Positions 53,435 to 63,199 of a DNA stretch of 64,000 nucleotides are shown here, piece after piece. The notes below the pieces were generated by a model, which saw only the letters and a program-made list of their open reading frames with translations, ran no database searches and was not told the DNA's origin. How positions within the stretch are numbered: the first letter of the stretch is position 1; the number at the start of each line of letters is the position of its first letter. This stretch comes from Candidatus Howiella intestinavium (lineage in GTDB: Bacteria > Bacillota > Clostridia > Oscillospirales > Acutalibacteraceae), in contig CAJFVX010000059.1 of NCBI GenBank assembly GCA_904420585.1, positions 1-64,000 on the forward strand. The letters are read 5' to 3'. The position numbers and the translations under genes are program-made.

Positions 53435-54607
53435 ATGGAACAGTTTACCTATTTTATGCCTACCAAATTGTTTTTCGGCGCCGGCGCCCTGGATAAGCTG
53501 GGGGAGGAGCCCCTGCCCGGCAAAAAGGCCTTGATTGTCATATCCGCCGGCACCTCCATGCGCCGGTACGGCTATCTGGAACGGGTGCAGAAGCTGCTGG
53601 AAAAGAATGGGGCCGGATACGAGGTTTTCGATAAAATCCTGGCCAACCCGGTGAAGTCCCATGTGATGGAGGGGGCGGCCCTGGCCAAGCAGACGGGCTG
53701 CGACTTTGTCATCGGCCTGGGGGGCGGCTCCAGCATCGACTCGGCCAAGGCCATCGCCGTCATGGCTGTCAACGACGGCGACTACTGGGACTACATCGAC
53801 GGGGGCAGCGGCAAAAACCAGCCCCTGAAAAAGCATCCCCTGCCCATCGTAGCCATCACCACCACCGCCGGCACCGGCACCGAGGCCGACCCCTGGTCGG
53901 TTATCACCAAGGAGGAGACGGGGGAGAAAATCGGCTTCGGCAGCGATATGACCTACCCGGCCTTTTCCATTATCGACCCGGATTTGATGGAGAGCGTCCC
54001 GCCCCACCTGACGGCCTATCAGGGCTTTGACGCCCTCTTCCACTCCACCGAAGGCTATATCGCCAACAACGTCACCCCCATCAGCGATATGTTCGCCATC
54101 AAGGCCATCGAGCTCATCGGCGCCTACCTGCCCCGGGCGGTAAAGGACGGAAAGGACAAGGAGGCCCGGGCCATGGTGGCCCTGGCCAATACCCTGGCCG
54201 GCTTTGTGGAGTGCATGTCCGGCTGCACGTCGGAGCATTCCCTGGAGCACGCCCTCAGCGGCTTTCATCCCAACGTCCCCCACGGGGCGGGGCTTATCGC
54301 CATCTCCCTGCCCTACTATAAGATGTTCGTAAACCACGACGCCTGCCCCGACCGGTTTATAGCCATGGCCAAGGCCCTGGGCAAGGCCGACGCCGCCAAG
54401 GCTTCCGACTTTGTGGATATGCTGGCGGACCTGGAAAAGGCCTGCGGCGTGGACGACATCAAGCTGTCGGCATACGGCGTTGAGAAGGACGAAGCGAGAA
54501 AAATCGCCCTCCATGCCCTGGACACCATGGGCGGCCTCTTCCAGAAGGACCGCTATCAGATGTCGGTGGAGGAAATCACCTCCATCATGGAAGAAGCGCA
54601 TAAATAA
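53435..54607 (+). CDS. Iron-containing alcohol dehydrogenase
   Basis: 390 residues of the group III Fe-ADH family. GLGGGSSIDSAKA (about 91-103) binds the nucleotide and TTTAGTGTEADPWSV follows. Metal ligands are the Asp and His in GFDALFHSTE and the two His in SEHSLEHALSGFHPNVPHG. It probably interconverts aldehydes and alcohols with NAD(P)H in fermentation (butanol or lactaldehyde type); substrate cannot be fixed. CTAGGAGG precedes the ATG. It stands alone between terminators, near an AraC regulator transcribed convergently. Confidence 0.92.
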   Translation: MEQFTYFMPTKLFFGAGALDKLGEEPLPGKKALIVISAGTSMRRYGYLERVQKLLEKNGAGYEVFDKILANPVKSHVMEGAALAKQTGCDFVIGLGGGSSIDSAKAIAVMAVNDGDYWDYIDGGSGKNQPLKKHPLPIVAITTTAGTGTEADPWSVITKEETGEKIGFGSDMTYPAFSIIDPDLMESVPPHLTAYQGFDALFHSTEGYIANNVTPISDMFAIKAIELIGAYLPRAVKDGKDKEARAMVALANTLAGFVECMSGCTSEHSLEHALSGFHPNVPHGAGLIAISLPYYKMFVNHDACPDRFIAMAKALGKADAAKASDFVDMLADLEKACGVDDIKLSAYGVEKDEARKIALHALDTMGGLFQKDRYQMSVEEITSIMEEAHK

Positions 54608-54621
54608 GCAATAGAAACCGG

Positions 54622-54664
54622 CCGCCCCCTGGGAGAACTCCTGGGGAGCGGCCGATTTTTTGTC
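54622..54664 (+). terminator. Rho-independent terminator
   Basis: CGGCCGCCCCCTGGGAG AACT CCTGGGGAGCGGCCG followed by ATTTTTTG. It lies between convergent genes. Confidence 0.85.
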
Positions 54665-54706
54665 TAATAAATTTTCGTGTGTTTTTTCATAGAACGAACT
54701 GCCCGC

Positions 54707-55576
54707 CTACATCTTGCCCGCCAGCTTCTGTTTTTTCCGGGGGTTGTCGGCGGCGGGGGAGACGTGGAACCGGGCCTTGTAACTCCTGTAAAAGCTGGAA
54801 TAATCCTTCCAGCCGCTGGCGGCGGCCGCCTCGCCGGCCAGCATGCCGTCCTGGATATACTGCCGGGCCAGCAGCAGGCGCTTAATAATGGTATACTCCC
54901 AAATCGTGGAGCCGGTGACCTGCTTAAACTGGTTGTTCAGATGGATTTTGCTGGTGAAAAAATGTTCGGCCAGGGCGTCCAGGGATAAATCCTCGCAGAG
55001 ATGGCTGTTTATATACTGCACCAGCTGGCCGGCGATATCCTCCGGCCCGGTCTGCCGGGGCAGGGGGCGGTTGATTTCAGCCGAAAAGCACTGATAGACT
55101 TCAAAGAGCACCGGGCACAGCCGGGAAATGGTCAGCAGCCGCTTCTGTTCCTCGCTGGCCGCCCGGCCCTGGAGCGCCAGGGTGTTTAAACAGGCATGGA
55201 TCAGTTCCGTGTTGAGCATGTCCGGTTCGTAGAGATTCCGCTGGCCGGCCGGCCGTTCCACAAAGGCCGCTGTCAGCCGGTTTTCCGGGTCGATGGGCTG
55301 GAAAAGCCCTGGCTGGAAGTTGATGGTCACCCGCTCATAGGGGGAGGTGGGGTCAATCTGCAGATGGTGGGTTTCCCCCGCCCGCATGACCATGACGCAC
55401 CCGGGATACAGATGATAGGTGCTGGCCTCCACCGAGTAGCTGCCCTTGCCGGCAATAAAATAATAGAGCTCATGGGTGGTGTGGGCGTGCATGGGAAAAT
55501 CTTCCACCCTTGGGCTCTCGTCCCGCATGTGATGAATGTAGACACCGTTGCAGTTTAACCGGAACAGGGTTGACAT
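54707..55576 (-). CDS. AraC-family transcriptional regulator
   Basis: 289 residues from the ATG at 55576 (AAGGAA 9 bases upstream; a GTG three codons earlier is less well placed). The N-terminal cupin has FPMHAHTTHELYYFIAGKGS and GCVMVMRAGETHHLQI. The C-terminal AraC DNA-binding domain has LSLDALAEHFFTSKIHLNNQ and AAAASGWKDYSSFYRSYKARF. It is divergent from the GH115 gene across an AT-rich gap (55577-55752) and probably activates that gene on sensing xylan-derived sugars; the ligand is inferred only. Confidence 0.9.
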   Translation of the reverse strand: MSTLFRLNCNGVYIHHMRDESPRVEDFPMHAHTTHELYYFIAGKGSYSVEASTYHLYPGCVMVMRAGETHHLQIDPTSPYERVTINFQPGLFQPIDPENRLTAAFVERPAGQRNLYEPDMLNTELIHACLNTLALQGRAASEEQKRLLTISRLCPVLFEVYQCFSAEINRPLPRQTGPEDIAGQLVQYINSHLCEDLSLDALAEHFFTSKIHLNNQFKQVTGSTIWEYTIIKRLLLARQYIQDGMLAGEAAAASGWKDYSSFYRSYKARFHVSPAADNPRKKQKLAGKM

Positions 55577-55712
55577 GGTTACCACTTCCTTGACTTCCAG
55601 TATACCACGGCAAAAACTTTTTACAATATCCGTTTATATAAATGCAATAAATAAATATATATTTACAATATTACCGAGCGATAATGCAATTCTATTGCAA
55701 AGATATATATGG

Positions 55713-55752
55713 TATACTAAACAAAACAAATGATAAAAGGGGGTCGAATCTT
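55713..55752 (+). promoter_or_regulatory. Extended -10 promoter and ribosome site of the GH115 gene
   Basis: TGGTATACT (the -10 at 55713-55718) lacks a good -35, as expected for an AraC-activated promoter. AAGGGGG lies 9 bases before the GTG at 55753. Confidence 0.45.
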
Positions 55753-58700
55753 GTGAAATACAAGAGACGAGGATTAGCCGCTATACTGACGGCTGCTATG
55801 CTGCTGGGCGTCTGCGCGCCGGCGGTAAACGCCGCCCCGGCGGCGGAGGACGGCTTCCTGCTGTACGACGGGACGGCGGTCCGCCTGTACGTAGATGCCG
55901 ACCAGACGGGCAAGACCGAGTTTGCCCAGGTGCAGCGGGCTGCAGAGGACGTCAGCAGCGACTTTGAAAAGGTGACGGGCAAGGCTGCCGTCCTGGTGGA
56001 TACGGCTGCCGAACTGTCCGGCCGGCCGGTTATCGCCGGCACCCTGGGCCACAGCGATCTTATCGACAGCCTGGCCGAGGACGGCAAGCTGGATACGGCT
56101 GCCATCGAAGGCCAGTGGGAGGCTTTCACCATCCAGGTTGTGGACAATCCCGTCAGCGGGGTGGAGGAGGCCCTGGTCATCGCCGGCAGCGATAAGCGGG
56201 GTTCCATCTACGGCCTGTATGAGCTGTCCGAGGCCATCGGCGTATCCCCCTGGACCTGGTGGGGCGACGTGCCGGTAGAGCGGCAGACCCGGATTGTGCT
56301 GGACGAAAGCATCGAGAAGACCGAGATGCCCGACGTCAGGTACCGGGGCATTTTCCTTAACGACGAGGCCAATTTCCAGTATTGGTCCAGGGCCCTGGAG
56401 AATGATACCGACAGCCCGGGCCAGCCCAACGCGAATACCTATGCCACCATCTTCGAGCTGCTGCTGCGGCTGAAGGCCAACACCCTCTGGCCGGCCATGC
56501 ATGAGTATTCGGATCCCTTCAACAAGTACATAAACCCTGAGACCGGCGCCTCCTACAACGCAGAAATGGCCGACCGGTACGGTATCGTCATGGGCACCTC
56601 CCACTGCGAAATCCTGCTGCGGGACAACGCCACCGAGTGGGCGCCCTGGTGCGAGGAAAATCAGGGGAAGTACAACCTGGTGAAGGTCAACAACAGCTGG
56701 AATTCCAGCTATGACTACACCGTCAACCCCGAGGCCATGAACGCCTACTGGGAAGAGGCGGTGGCCCGCAACTATAAGTTTGAAAACATGTACACCATGG
56801 GCCTGCGGGGTGTCCACGACGGTTCCATGCTCTGCTCCAGGCTGGAGGACACCAGCCCTGCCGGCAAGGCCGCCGTGGTGAAGCAGGCCGTGGAGGCCCA
56901 GGTGGCCATCCTGGAAAAGTACGAGAAGAAGCTGGAAGAGGAAACCGGCGAGCCCCAGAACTTCTTGAAGGTCTACTGCTCCTATAAGGAAGCGGCCCAG
57001 CACTTCCAGTTTGACATCTCCCTGCCCGAGGATACGGTTGTCATCTGGGGCGACGACAACTACGGTTATGTCCGGGAGGTCAGTTCGGAAAGCGAGCTTG
57101 CGAAATTCCCCAATGCCGGCGTGTACTACCACGTGTCCTATCTGGGCACGCCCTTAAGCTATCTCTGGACGGCTACCACCCCCCTGAACCTGATTTATGA
57201 GGAGATGCGCAAGTCCTATGACGCCGGCTCGGACGACGTCTGGGTGCTCAACGTGGGCGACTTAAAGCCGGCCGAAATCCCCATGGAGTTTTTCCTGACC
57301 ATGGGCTGGGATGTGGATAAGTACGACGACACCACCATCCCGGATTACCTGGCCGATTTTGCCAAGCAGAACTTTAACCTGGACGACAGTGCCGCCGCCC
57401 AGGTGGCCGAGGCCCTGGAGACCTATTACCAGGTCGCCTTCCTCAAGAAGCCGGAATACTTCAGCAAGAGCCCCGGCACCAACTACAACCTGGTCAACTT
57501 CGGCGACGAGGCCCAGCTGCTGATCAACCGGATGGCCGCCGCTGTGGAGCAGTCCCAGGCTGTGTACGACGGCCTGCCGGTGGAATATAAGGACGCCTAC
57601 TTCCAGATGGTGCAGTATATGCTCCGGGCCTATCTGTTCTCCATGGAGAAGTATGTTTACGCCGAGAAAAACCAGCTCTACTATGAGCAGGGCCGGTTCG
57701 CCAGCGTCAACGCCTACGGCCAGGCCGCCCTGGACGCCTATGACCAGATTCTGGCCGATTTGAAGTACTACAACAAGACCATGTCGGACGGCAAGTGGGA
57801 CGGCATCCTGGATCCCTATAACGGCACCCGCACCTTCCCCACCATCTCGGGCGAACCGGAAGTGGTGCTTTTGGGTGAGGAAAGCGCCGTGGCCGGCATA
57901 GGCTCGGTCTGCGAGGGCCAGTCCACCGGCAACGAGAACGTGACCCTCTCCTTCCATTCCCTGACCGACGACAAGCGGTTTATCGATGTGTTCAACACCG
58001 GGCTTACCCCCGAGACCTATACCATCGAGGCCGACGACGCCCTGGTCATCACCCGGGCCGACGGCTCGGCCTTCACCGGCAGCGCCACCGTGGAGGTGGA
58101 GGAGCGGCTGACCGTCTCGGTGGACTGGAGCAAAGTATCCAACGGCACCCATACCGCTTCCATCACCGTGAAGGATACCCACGGGTATGAAAAGACCTAC
58201 CCTGTGGAGCTGACCAAGGAAGCGGCCGATAGGGCCAAAAAGGGTTATTTCATGACCGGCACCGAAATGTCCATTGAGGCTGAGAACTACAGCGACAATG
58301 TGTCGGTGAACGGCATGTCCTGGGAGCGCATGGAGGGCCTGGGCCGGGACAGCGACGTCATGAAGAGCTATCCCGACCTGTCCAGCGAATCGGTCCGCAT
58401 CGACAGTGGCTTCGAGACCGAGTCCCCCTATCTGGAGTACAACGTCTACTTTAGCGAAACCGGCACCTACGATGTCTTCTTCTACCGCCTGCCCACCCTG
58501 GACGAGGGCGCGGATCATTCCTGCCGCACCGCCTTCCAGTTTGACGACGGCCAGATTTACCTCTTCCGGGGCAACAGCAAGGTGGACAACGAATACGGCA
58601 ACACGGCCTGGCGGCTGGGCGTAGTGGACAATACGGAAGTGCTTAAGCACGACACCGGCATCAACGTCACCACCGCCGGCTGGCACACCATCCGCATCTA

Positions 58701-61700
58701 CCGCAGCGACGCCGGCACGGTTTTTGACAAGCTGGTGCTGCGCAGCAGAGAGCAGAATGCCCGCAGCTCCCTGCTGGGCGCACCGGAAGGCTATACCACC
58801 ACGGCCGACTACGAGGCCCCTGGCGTAGGCCTGCCGCCGGTATTCTCTCTGGACGACATCACCTATGCCGACCAGAGCCCGGCCAAGAGCTATCTGTTCG
58901 ACTTCCGGGCCGACCCGGAGAACGCCGCCACGGGCTATATCGGCGTGGACAACCAGACCCAGTCCTCGCCGGCCATGGGCTTTGCCTGGGAGGAAGGCTT
59001 TGAAAGCCTGCAGGTCTATACCCGCAGCGTGGATAAGACCTCTGTTCGGGACAACGGCTTTATCACCAGCAGGGAAGACGCCACCCTCACCCTGAACCTG
59101 GGCCGCGCCGGCAAGTATGTTGTGGGCCTGGCCATGGGCGACCGGCAGTCGGGCGGCATCGCGGTAAACGACATGGCGGTATCCGCCAACGGCACCGCGC
59201 TTATCAGCGGCCTGGATGTACCCGCCGGCCGCACGGTGGAACGGGGCTTTGTGGTGGAAGTCGGGGAGGACGGCAAACTGCAGCTGGATCTCTCGGGCAA
59301 TGCCTGGATCCTGTCCGCCCTGGAGGTGGCCGCTTACAACCAGCCCAATATGGACGACGGCGACGGGGCCTTTATCCCCGACGGCAGCGGCAACATCAAC
59401 ATCGAGGCCGAAACCGTGCTGGAGGAGTCGGAATACGCCTACCGGCGGACCGGCACCGATTCCTATCCCTCCACCTGGGAGGAGACCTATGGCAGCAGCG
59501 GCACGGCTATGTACGCCGGCCCCAACGTCAACGGCAGCTTTACCAGCACCGACATAAACGGCAACAAGGGCGCCAAGATGTTCTATAAAATAAACTTTGC
59601 CGAGGCCGGCAACTATACCGTTTATCTGCTGGTCAAGACCCAGGATGACGACGACGACTCCATCCAGATTTCCCTGGACAACGGCGCCCCCGCCACCCTC
59701 AACGATACCAAGGATACCGGCGGCCAGTTCACCTGGTTCCGGGGCCCCAGCATCAATGTCAGCAGCGCCGGGGAGCACACCCTGGCCATTTGGGAGCGGG
59801 AGGACGGCTTCGTCCTGGATAAGATCATTCTGACCCGCGGCGCCGCCGACTATGAGGGCAAAATGTGCCGGGAGGGCGCATCCGTGGACCGCAGTGAGCT
59901 GGACGCCCTCATCGAGGAGGCCGAAGGGCTGAACGAGGACGATTATCTGGCCGATACCTATGCCATGCTGGAGGCGGCCCTGCGGGTGGCTAAGTCTCTG
60001 GGCCGCGACGCCACCCAGGCTGAAATTGACAATGCTATCCGCCAGCTGCAGCAGGCCATCAACGGCCTTATCGACGCTGACGTTGTCGGCGCCGACATCA
60101 CCACCGGCCTGGTGGGTCACTACACCTTTGACGGGAACTGGAAGAACAGCGTAAACGAGGGCCAAGAAGCCCAGCTCAGCGCCGGCGGCACCACCAGCAA
60201 GCCCTCCCTGGCGCAGGATGCCAGCCGGGGCCAGGTGGCCCGGGTTTACGGCGGCGGCGCTTCCACCGCCTCTACGCTCTCCATGCCCAACCCCATGCAG
60301 GGGGATGATTTGTCCGATGGCATGACCGTAGCCTTCTGGTTCATGGGCAATTCCCTTGGCAATTACGAAATGGCCTTCACGGCCAACGACGGGGTCAACA
60401 CCCTGTGGCTGTCCAGCGGGCTCTACTTCGGCTACATGGGTTCCCGGGGCTACATCGATGTGAACAAGGAGAACAACCTGCCCGGCCCGGCCGACAAGCA
60501 GAATTATCTGCAGACTGGCCAGTGGTACCACATGGCCATCACCTTTACCGAGGAAGAAGCGGTGGTATATATCAACGGTAAGCCCTTCCTGTCCACTGCG
60601 GATAAAAACTACACCGTCGGTTATAATACAGACGATTTGACCCGCATGATGGATGTACTCCGCCTGGCCGACAGCCTGGATCTGGGCGGCAGCACCGATT
60701 ACTGGGGTTCGGGTAACTTCTATGCCGATGATTTCTTAATCTACGACCGGGCCCTGACCGCCGACCAGGCTGCCCGGCTCTCCCTGAGCATGGTGGATAA
60801 GTCCCAGTTGCTGGAGGCCATCGAGGAGGCCAGGGCGGAGGCGGCCAAGACCGACGTCTATCTGCCCGAGAGCATCGCGGCCTATGTGGCTGAAATCGAG
60901 CTGGCTGAGGAGGTTGCCTTTAACGAATCGGCTACCGATTTGATGGTGGCCAGCGCCTATGACCGTCTGATTGCCGCCAAGTCCCTGCTGCGGACCGTGG
61001 CGGATGAGGATAAGGCCGCCGCTGCGGTGGAAGCCCTCATCGACGCCCTGCCGGCGGCGTCCCAGGTTACCGAGGACGACGCTGAGGATATCCGGGCCGC
61101 AAGGGCAGCCTATGAGGCCCTGACCGGCTATGGCAGGGAGCAGGTAGGCAACCTGGATAAGCTGACCGCCGCCGAGGTAAGCTTGTACGAACTCCAGGGC
61201 GGACCGATTGTGGATAACCTTGTCTGCCATGACGAGGCCAATGCTCTCAACTGGGTTATCCGCACAAATGCCCAGATAGGCACCCAAGCCTACAGCGACC
61301 GGACCATCACCTTCCGGACCCTGCCGGATGTCCTCAAGGGCAAGGACTGGATCCGCACGGCCATGAACTCCAAGCTTTGGAGTGAGGACGATTCCCTTTC
61401 TGAATTCGACGTGCTGGCCAGCACGGATATGTATGTAGGCCTGGATCGGGTGGTGGGCCGTCCCGATTGGCTCAGCGATGAAGCCGGTTTTGAAGACACC
61501 GGCATGACCATCGAACTGGAGGGCACCGACAGCGTCCTGCAGCTCTACAAGCGGCCGGTCTATGCCGGCGAGCACGTACAGCTGGGATATGTCGGCATGG
61601 ACCGGGCCTGCTATCTGGTCTTCTTTGACCACGCCACTGCGGTCGAGGAAGAACTGCCCCGGCCCCAGAAGGAACTGAGCCGGCAGCTGAAGGTAGCCTG

Positions 61701-62706
61701 CGTGGGCGACAGCATCACCTACGGTTCGGGTTCCTCCAACCGGGATACCACCAGCTATCCGCCCCAGCTGCAGGAAATGCTGGGCGACAGCTATGACGTG
61801 CGCAACTTCGGTATCGGCGGCGCGACCCTTATGAACAATACCGACAAGCCCTATACCGCCCAGCCGGAGTACCAGGCCAGCCTGGACTTCCAGCCGGATA
61901 TCGTCATCATCATGCTGGGCACCAACGACTCCAAGCCCAAGAACAGCGACCGGATCGCCGCCGCGTACAAGGACGATTTCCTGGCCCTTATCGAAAGCTA
62001 CCAGAACCTTTCCAGCAATCCCAAGATCTACATCGCCACCTCTCCCTATGTCATGGGCCACAGGGACAATCCCGGCAGCAACGACATCATCAGCGAGGTG
62101 GTGGCCGAGGAGATTGTGCCCCTGCAGAAGGAACTGGCCCAGGAGACCGGTCTGGAATGCATCGATATCCATGCGGCGACCTACCAGCAGAGCATCTTCC
62201 CGGACAACGTCCATCCCAACGACGAAGGGTATCGGCTGATAGCCGGCGCCTTCTACGACGCCCTGTTCAACTACCTGCCCCGGGGCGTGACGGCCGCCAG
62301 GTCTGACGTAAGCGATCTGAACGCCCTGCTTGCCTCGGCAGACGCCCTGAAAGAGGCGGACTATACCGCCAAAAGCTGGGCAGCCCTGCAGCGGATTGTG
62401 GACTACGCAGCCGCTTTGGACAACACCGTCCGCCAGTCGGATGTGGATTGGGCCGTCCAGGCGCTGGAAGACGCCATCGCCGGATTGGTTGAGAGGGAAG
62501 ATCCGTTCCAGAAGGGCGACCTGAATAAGGATAATGCCATCAATATTCAGGATATCATGTCCCTCTGCCGTGTACTGGCCCGGCAGGCGACCGGCAACCC
62601 GCCCACCGATGAGGAGCGGGAACTGGGCGACATGAACGGTGACAGCCGGATTGATATCCAGGATGTCATGTCCCTCTGCCGCGTGCTGGCCCGCCAGTCT
62701 CAATAA
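55753..62706 (+). CDS. Secreted GH115 alpha-glucuronidase with CBM, LamG, SGNH esterase and dockerin modules
   Basis: 2317 residues from the GTG at 55753. Signal peptide (about 1-30); GH115 catalytic region (about 35-700) with GSIYGLYELSEAIGVSPWTW, YRGIFLNDE and LLRLKANTLWPAMHEYSDPF; the GH115 C-terminal domain with AENYSDN (to about 1010); a beta-sandwich; a CBM6/35-like domain starting INIEAETV (about 1215-1366); FIVAR; LamG (about 1451-1679); FIVAR; an unassigned beta domain; an SGNH hydrolase (about 1980-2176) with S1987 (GDSITYG), N2058 (GTND) and D2151/H2154 (DNVHPND); FIVAR; and a dockerin. It would remove (4-O-methyl)glucuronic acid and an ester group, probably acetyl, from xylan. An AraC gene is divergent. 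Confidence 0.9.
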   Translation: MKYKRRGLAAILTAAMLLGVCAPAVNAAPAAEDGFLLYDGTAVRLYVDADQTGKTEFAQVQRAAEDVSSDFEKVTGKAAVLVDTAAELSGRPVIAGTLGHSDLIDSLAEDGKLDTAAIEGQWEAFTIQVVDNPVSGVEEALVIAGSDKRGSIYGLYELSEAIGVSPWTWWGDVPVERQTRIVLDESIEKTEMPDVRYRGIFLNDEANFQYWSRALENDTDSPGQPNANTYATIFELLLRLKANTLWPAMHEYSDPFNKYINPETGASYNAEMADRYGIVMGTSHCEILLRDNATEWAPWCEENQGKYNLVKVNNSWNSSYDYTVNPEAMNAYWEEAVARNYKFENMYTMGLRGVHDGSMLCSRLEDTSPAGKAAVVKQAVEAQVAILEKYEKKLEEETGEPQNFLKVYCSYKEAAQHFQFDISLPEDTVVIWGDDNYGYVREVSSESELAKFPNAGVYYHVSYLGTPLSYLWTATTPLNLIYEEMRKSYDAGSDDVWVLNVGDLKPAEIPMEFFLTMGWDVDKYDDTTIPDYLADFAKQNFNLDDSAAAQVAEALETYYQVAFLKKPEYFSKSPGTNYNLVNFGDEAQLLINRMAAAVEQSQAVYDGLPVEYKDAYFQMVQYMLRAYLFSMEKYVYAEKNQLYYEQGRFASVNAYGQAALDAYDQILADLKYYNKTMSDGKWDGILDPYNGTRTFPTISGEPEVVLLGEESAVAGIGSVCEGQSTGNENVTLSFHSLTDDKRFIDVFNTGLTPETYTIEADDALVITRADGSAFTGSATVEVEERLTVSVDWSKVSNGTHTASITVKDTHGYEKTYPVELTKEAADRAKKGYFMTGTEMSIEAENYSDNVSVNGMSWERMEGLGRDSDVMKSYPDLSSESVRIDSGFETESPYLEYNVYFSETGTYDVFFYRLPTLDEGADHSCRTAFQFDDGQIYLFRGNSKVDNEYGNTAWRLGVVDNTEVLKHDTGINVTTAGWHTIRIYRSDAGTVFDKLVLRSREQNARSSLLGAPEGYTTTADYEAPGVGLPPVFSLDDITYADQSPAKSYLFDFRADPENAATGYIGVDNQTQSSPAMGFAWEEGFESLQVYTRSVDKTSVRDNGFITSREDATLTLNLGRAGKYVVGLAMGDRQSGGIAVNDMAVSANGTALISGLDVPAGRTVERGFVVEVGEDGKLQLDLSGNAWILSALEVAAYNQPNMDDGDGAFIPDGSGNINIEAETVLEESEYAYRRTGTDSYPSTWEETYGSSGTAMYAGPNVNGSFTSTDINGNKGAKMFYKINFAEAGNYTVYLLVKTQDDDDDSIQISLDNGAPATLNDTKDTGGQFTWFRGPSINVSSAGEHTLAIWEREDGFVLDKIILTRGAADYEGKMCREGASVDRSELDALIEEAEGLNEDDYLADTYAMLEAALRVAKSLGRDATQAEIDNAIRQLQQAINGLIDADVVGADITTGLVGHYTFDGNWKNSVNEGQEAQLSAGGTTSKPSLAQDASRGQVARVYGGGASTASTLSMPNPMQGDDLSDGMTVAFWFMGNSLGNYEMAFTANDGVNTLWLSSGLYFGYMGSRGYIDVNKENNLPGPADKQNYLQTGQWYHMAITFTEEEAVVYINGKPFLSTADKNYTVGYNTDDLTRMMDVLRLADSLDLGGSTDYWGSGNFYADDFLIYDRALTADQAARLSLSMVDKSQLLEAIEEARAEAAKTDVYLPESIAAYVAEIELAEEVAFNESATDLMVASAYDRLIAAKSLLRTVADEDKAAAAVEALIDALPAASQVTEDDAEDIRAARAAYEALTGYGREQVGNLDKLTAAEVSLYELQGGPIVDNLVCHDEANALNWVIRTNAQIGTQAYSDRTITFRTLPDVLKGKDWIRTAMNSKLWSEDDSLSEFDVLASTDMYVGLDRVVGRPDWLSDEAGFEDTGMTIELEGTDSVLQLYKRPVYAGEHVQLGYVGMDRACYLVFFDHATAVEEELPRPQKELSRQLKVACVGDSITYGSGSSNRDTTSYPPQLQEMLGDSYDVRNFGIGGATLMNNTDKPYTAQPEYQASLDFQPDIVIIMLGTNDSKPKNSDRIAAAYKDDFLALIESYQNLSSNPKIYIATSPYVMGHRDNPGSNDIISEVVAEEIVPLQKELAQETGLECIDIHAATYQQSIFPDNVHPNDEGYRLIAGAFYDALFNYLPRGVTAARSDVSDLNALLASADALKEADYTAKSWAALQRIVDYAAALDNTVRQSDVDWAVQALEDAIAGLVEREDPFQKGDLNKDNAINIQDIMSLCRVLARQATGNPPTDEERELGDMNGDSRIDIQDVMSLCRVLARQSQ

Positions 62707-62715
62707 CCCCCTGTA

Positions 62716-62754
62716 AAAGCCGCCCCGGCCTTTGCTGCCGGGACGGCTTTTTTT
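62716..62754 (+). terminator. Terminator of the GH115 gene
   Basis: AAAGCCGCCCCGGC CTTTGCT GCCGGGACGGCTTT followed by TTTT. Confidence 0.85.
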
Positions 62755-62755
62755 C

Positions 62756-63199
62756 TGTCTTCCCATACGCCCTGCGTCCTCCCGGCGGTGTTCGGCATCC
62801 CTTGTTGAACCGGCCTGCCCTGTGTCGGCCGCTTTCCACCTCCTTTTGGCTGCCGGCTGCAGAGGGATGCCGTCCGGGCGGCAGCCGGGTTCGGATATCC
62901 ACCGCCGGCTGGCAAGAATGGGGTGTACAGCAAGATTCAAAGGGTTTTGCGCAAGATTTATGGTGGTAATATACAGAATATCCGTTATAATGGGAATAAA
63001 GATAGTGGCGTAGACTATAGAAAGCCGGCGAACAGCCTGCAGGCTGCCCAAAACCGGCGGTATCTGCATCGGTTCCCCGTAGGGCAAATTGCCTGAAGGG
63101 GGCCGGAGATGCCGGAAGAGGGGTGCGGCCTTCTTCGGCGGCTGGCCGATGGGCTGCGGGGCTTTCTGCCGGAAGGGATGACGGAAGGGAGAGATTCCA
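62756..63199 (+). other. Intergenic region with the promoter of the next gene
   Basis: No coding sequence is supported here; the open frames lack ribosome sites and family resemblance. A TATAAT at 62986-62991 with a poor -35 starts a leader of about 200 bases that is GC-rich with several short inverted repeats. GAAGGGAGAG precedes the ATG at 63200. I recognise no known riboswitch. Confidence 0.5.

Noticed and set aside
57262..60531. 1089-codon minus-strand open frame inside the GH115 gene
   Set aside because: Antisense shadow of a GC-rich gene whose plus-strand product has clear domains and motifs.
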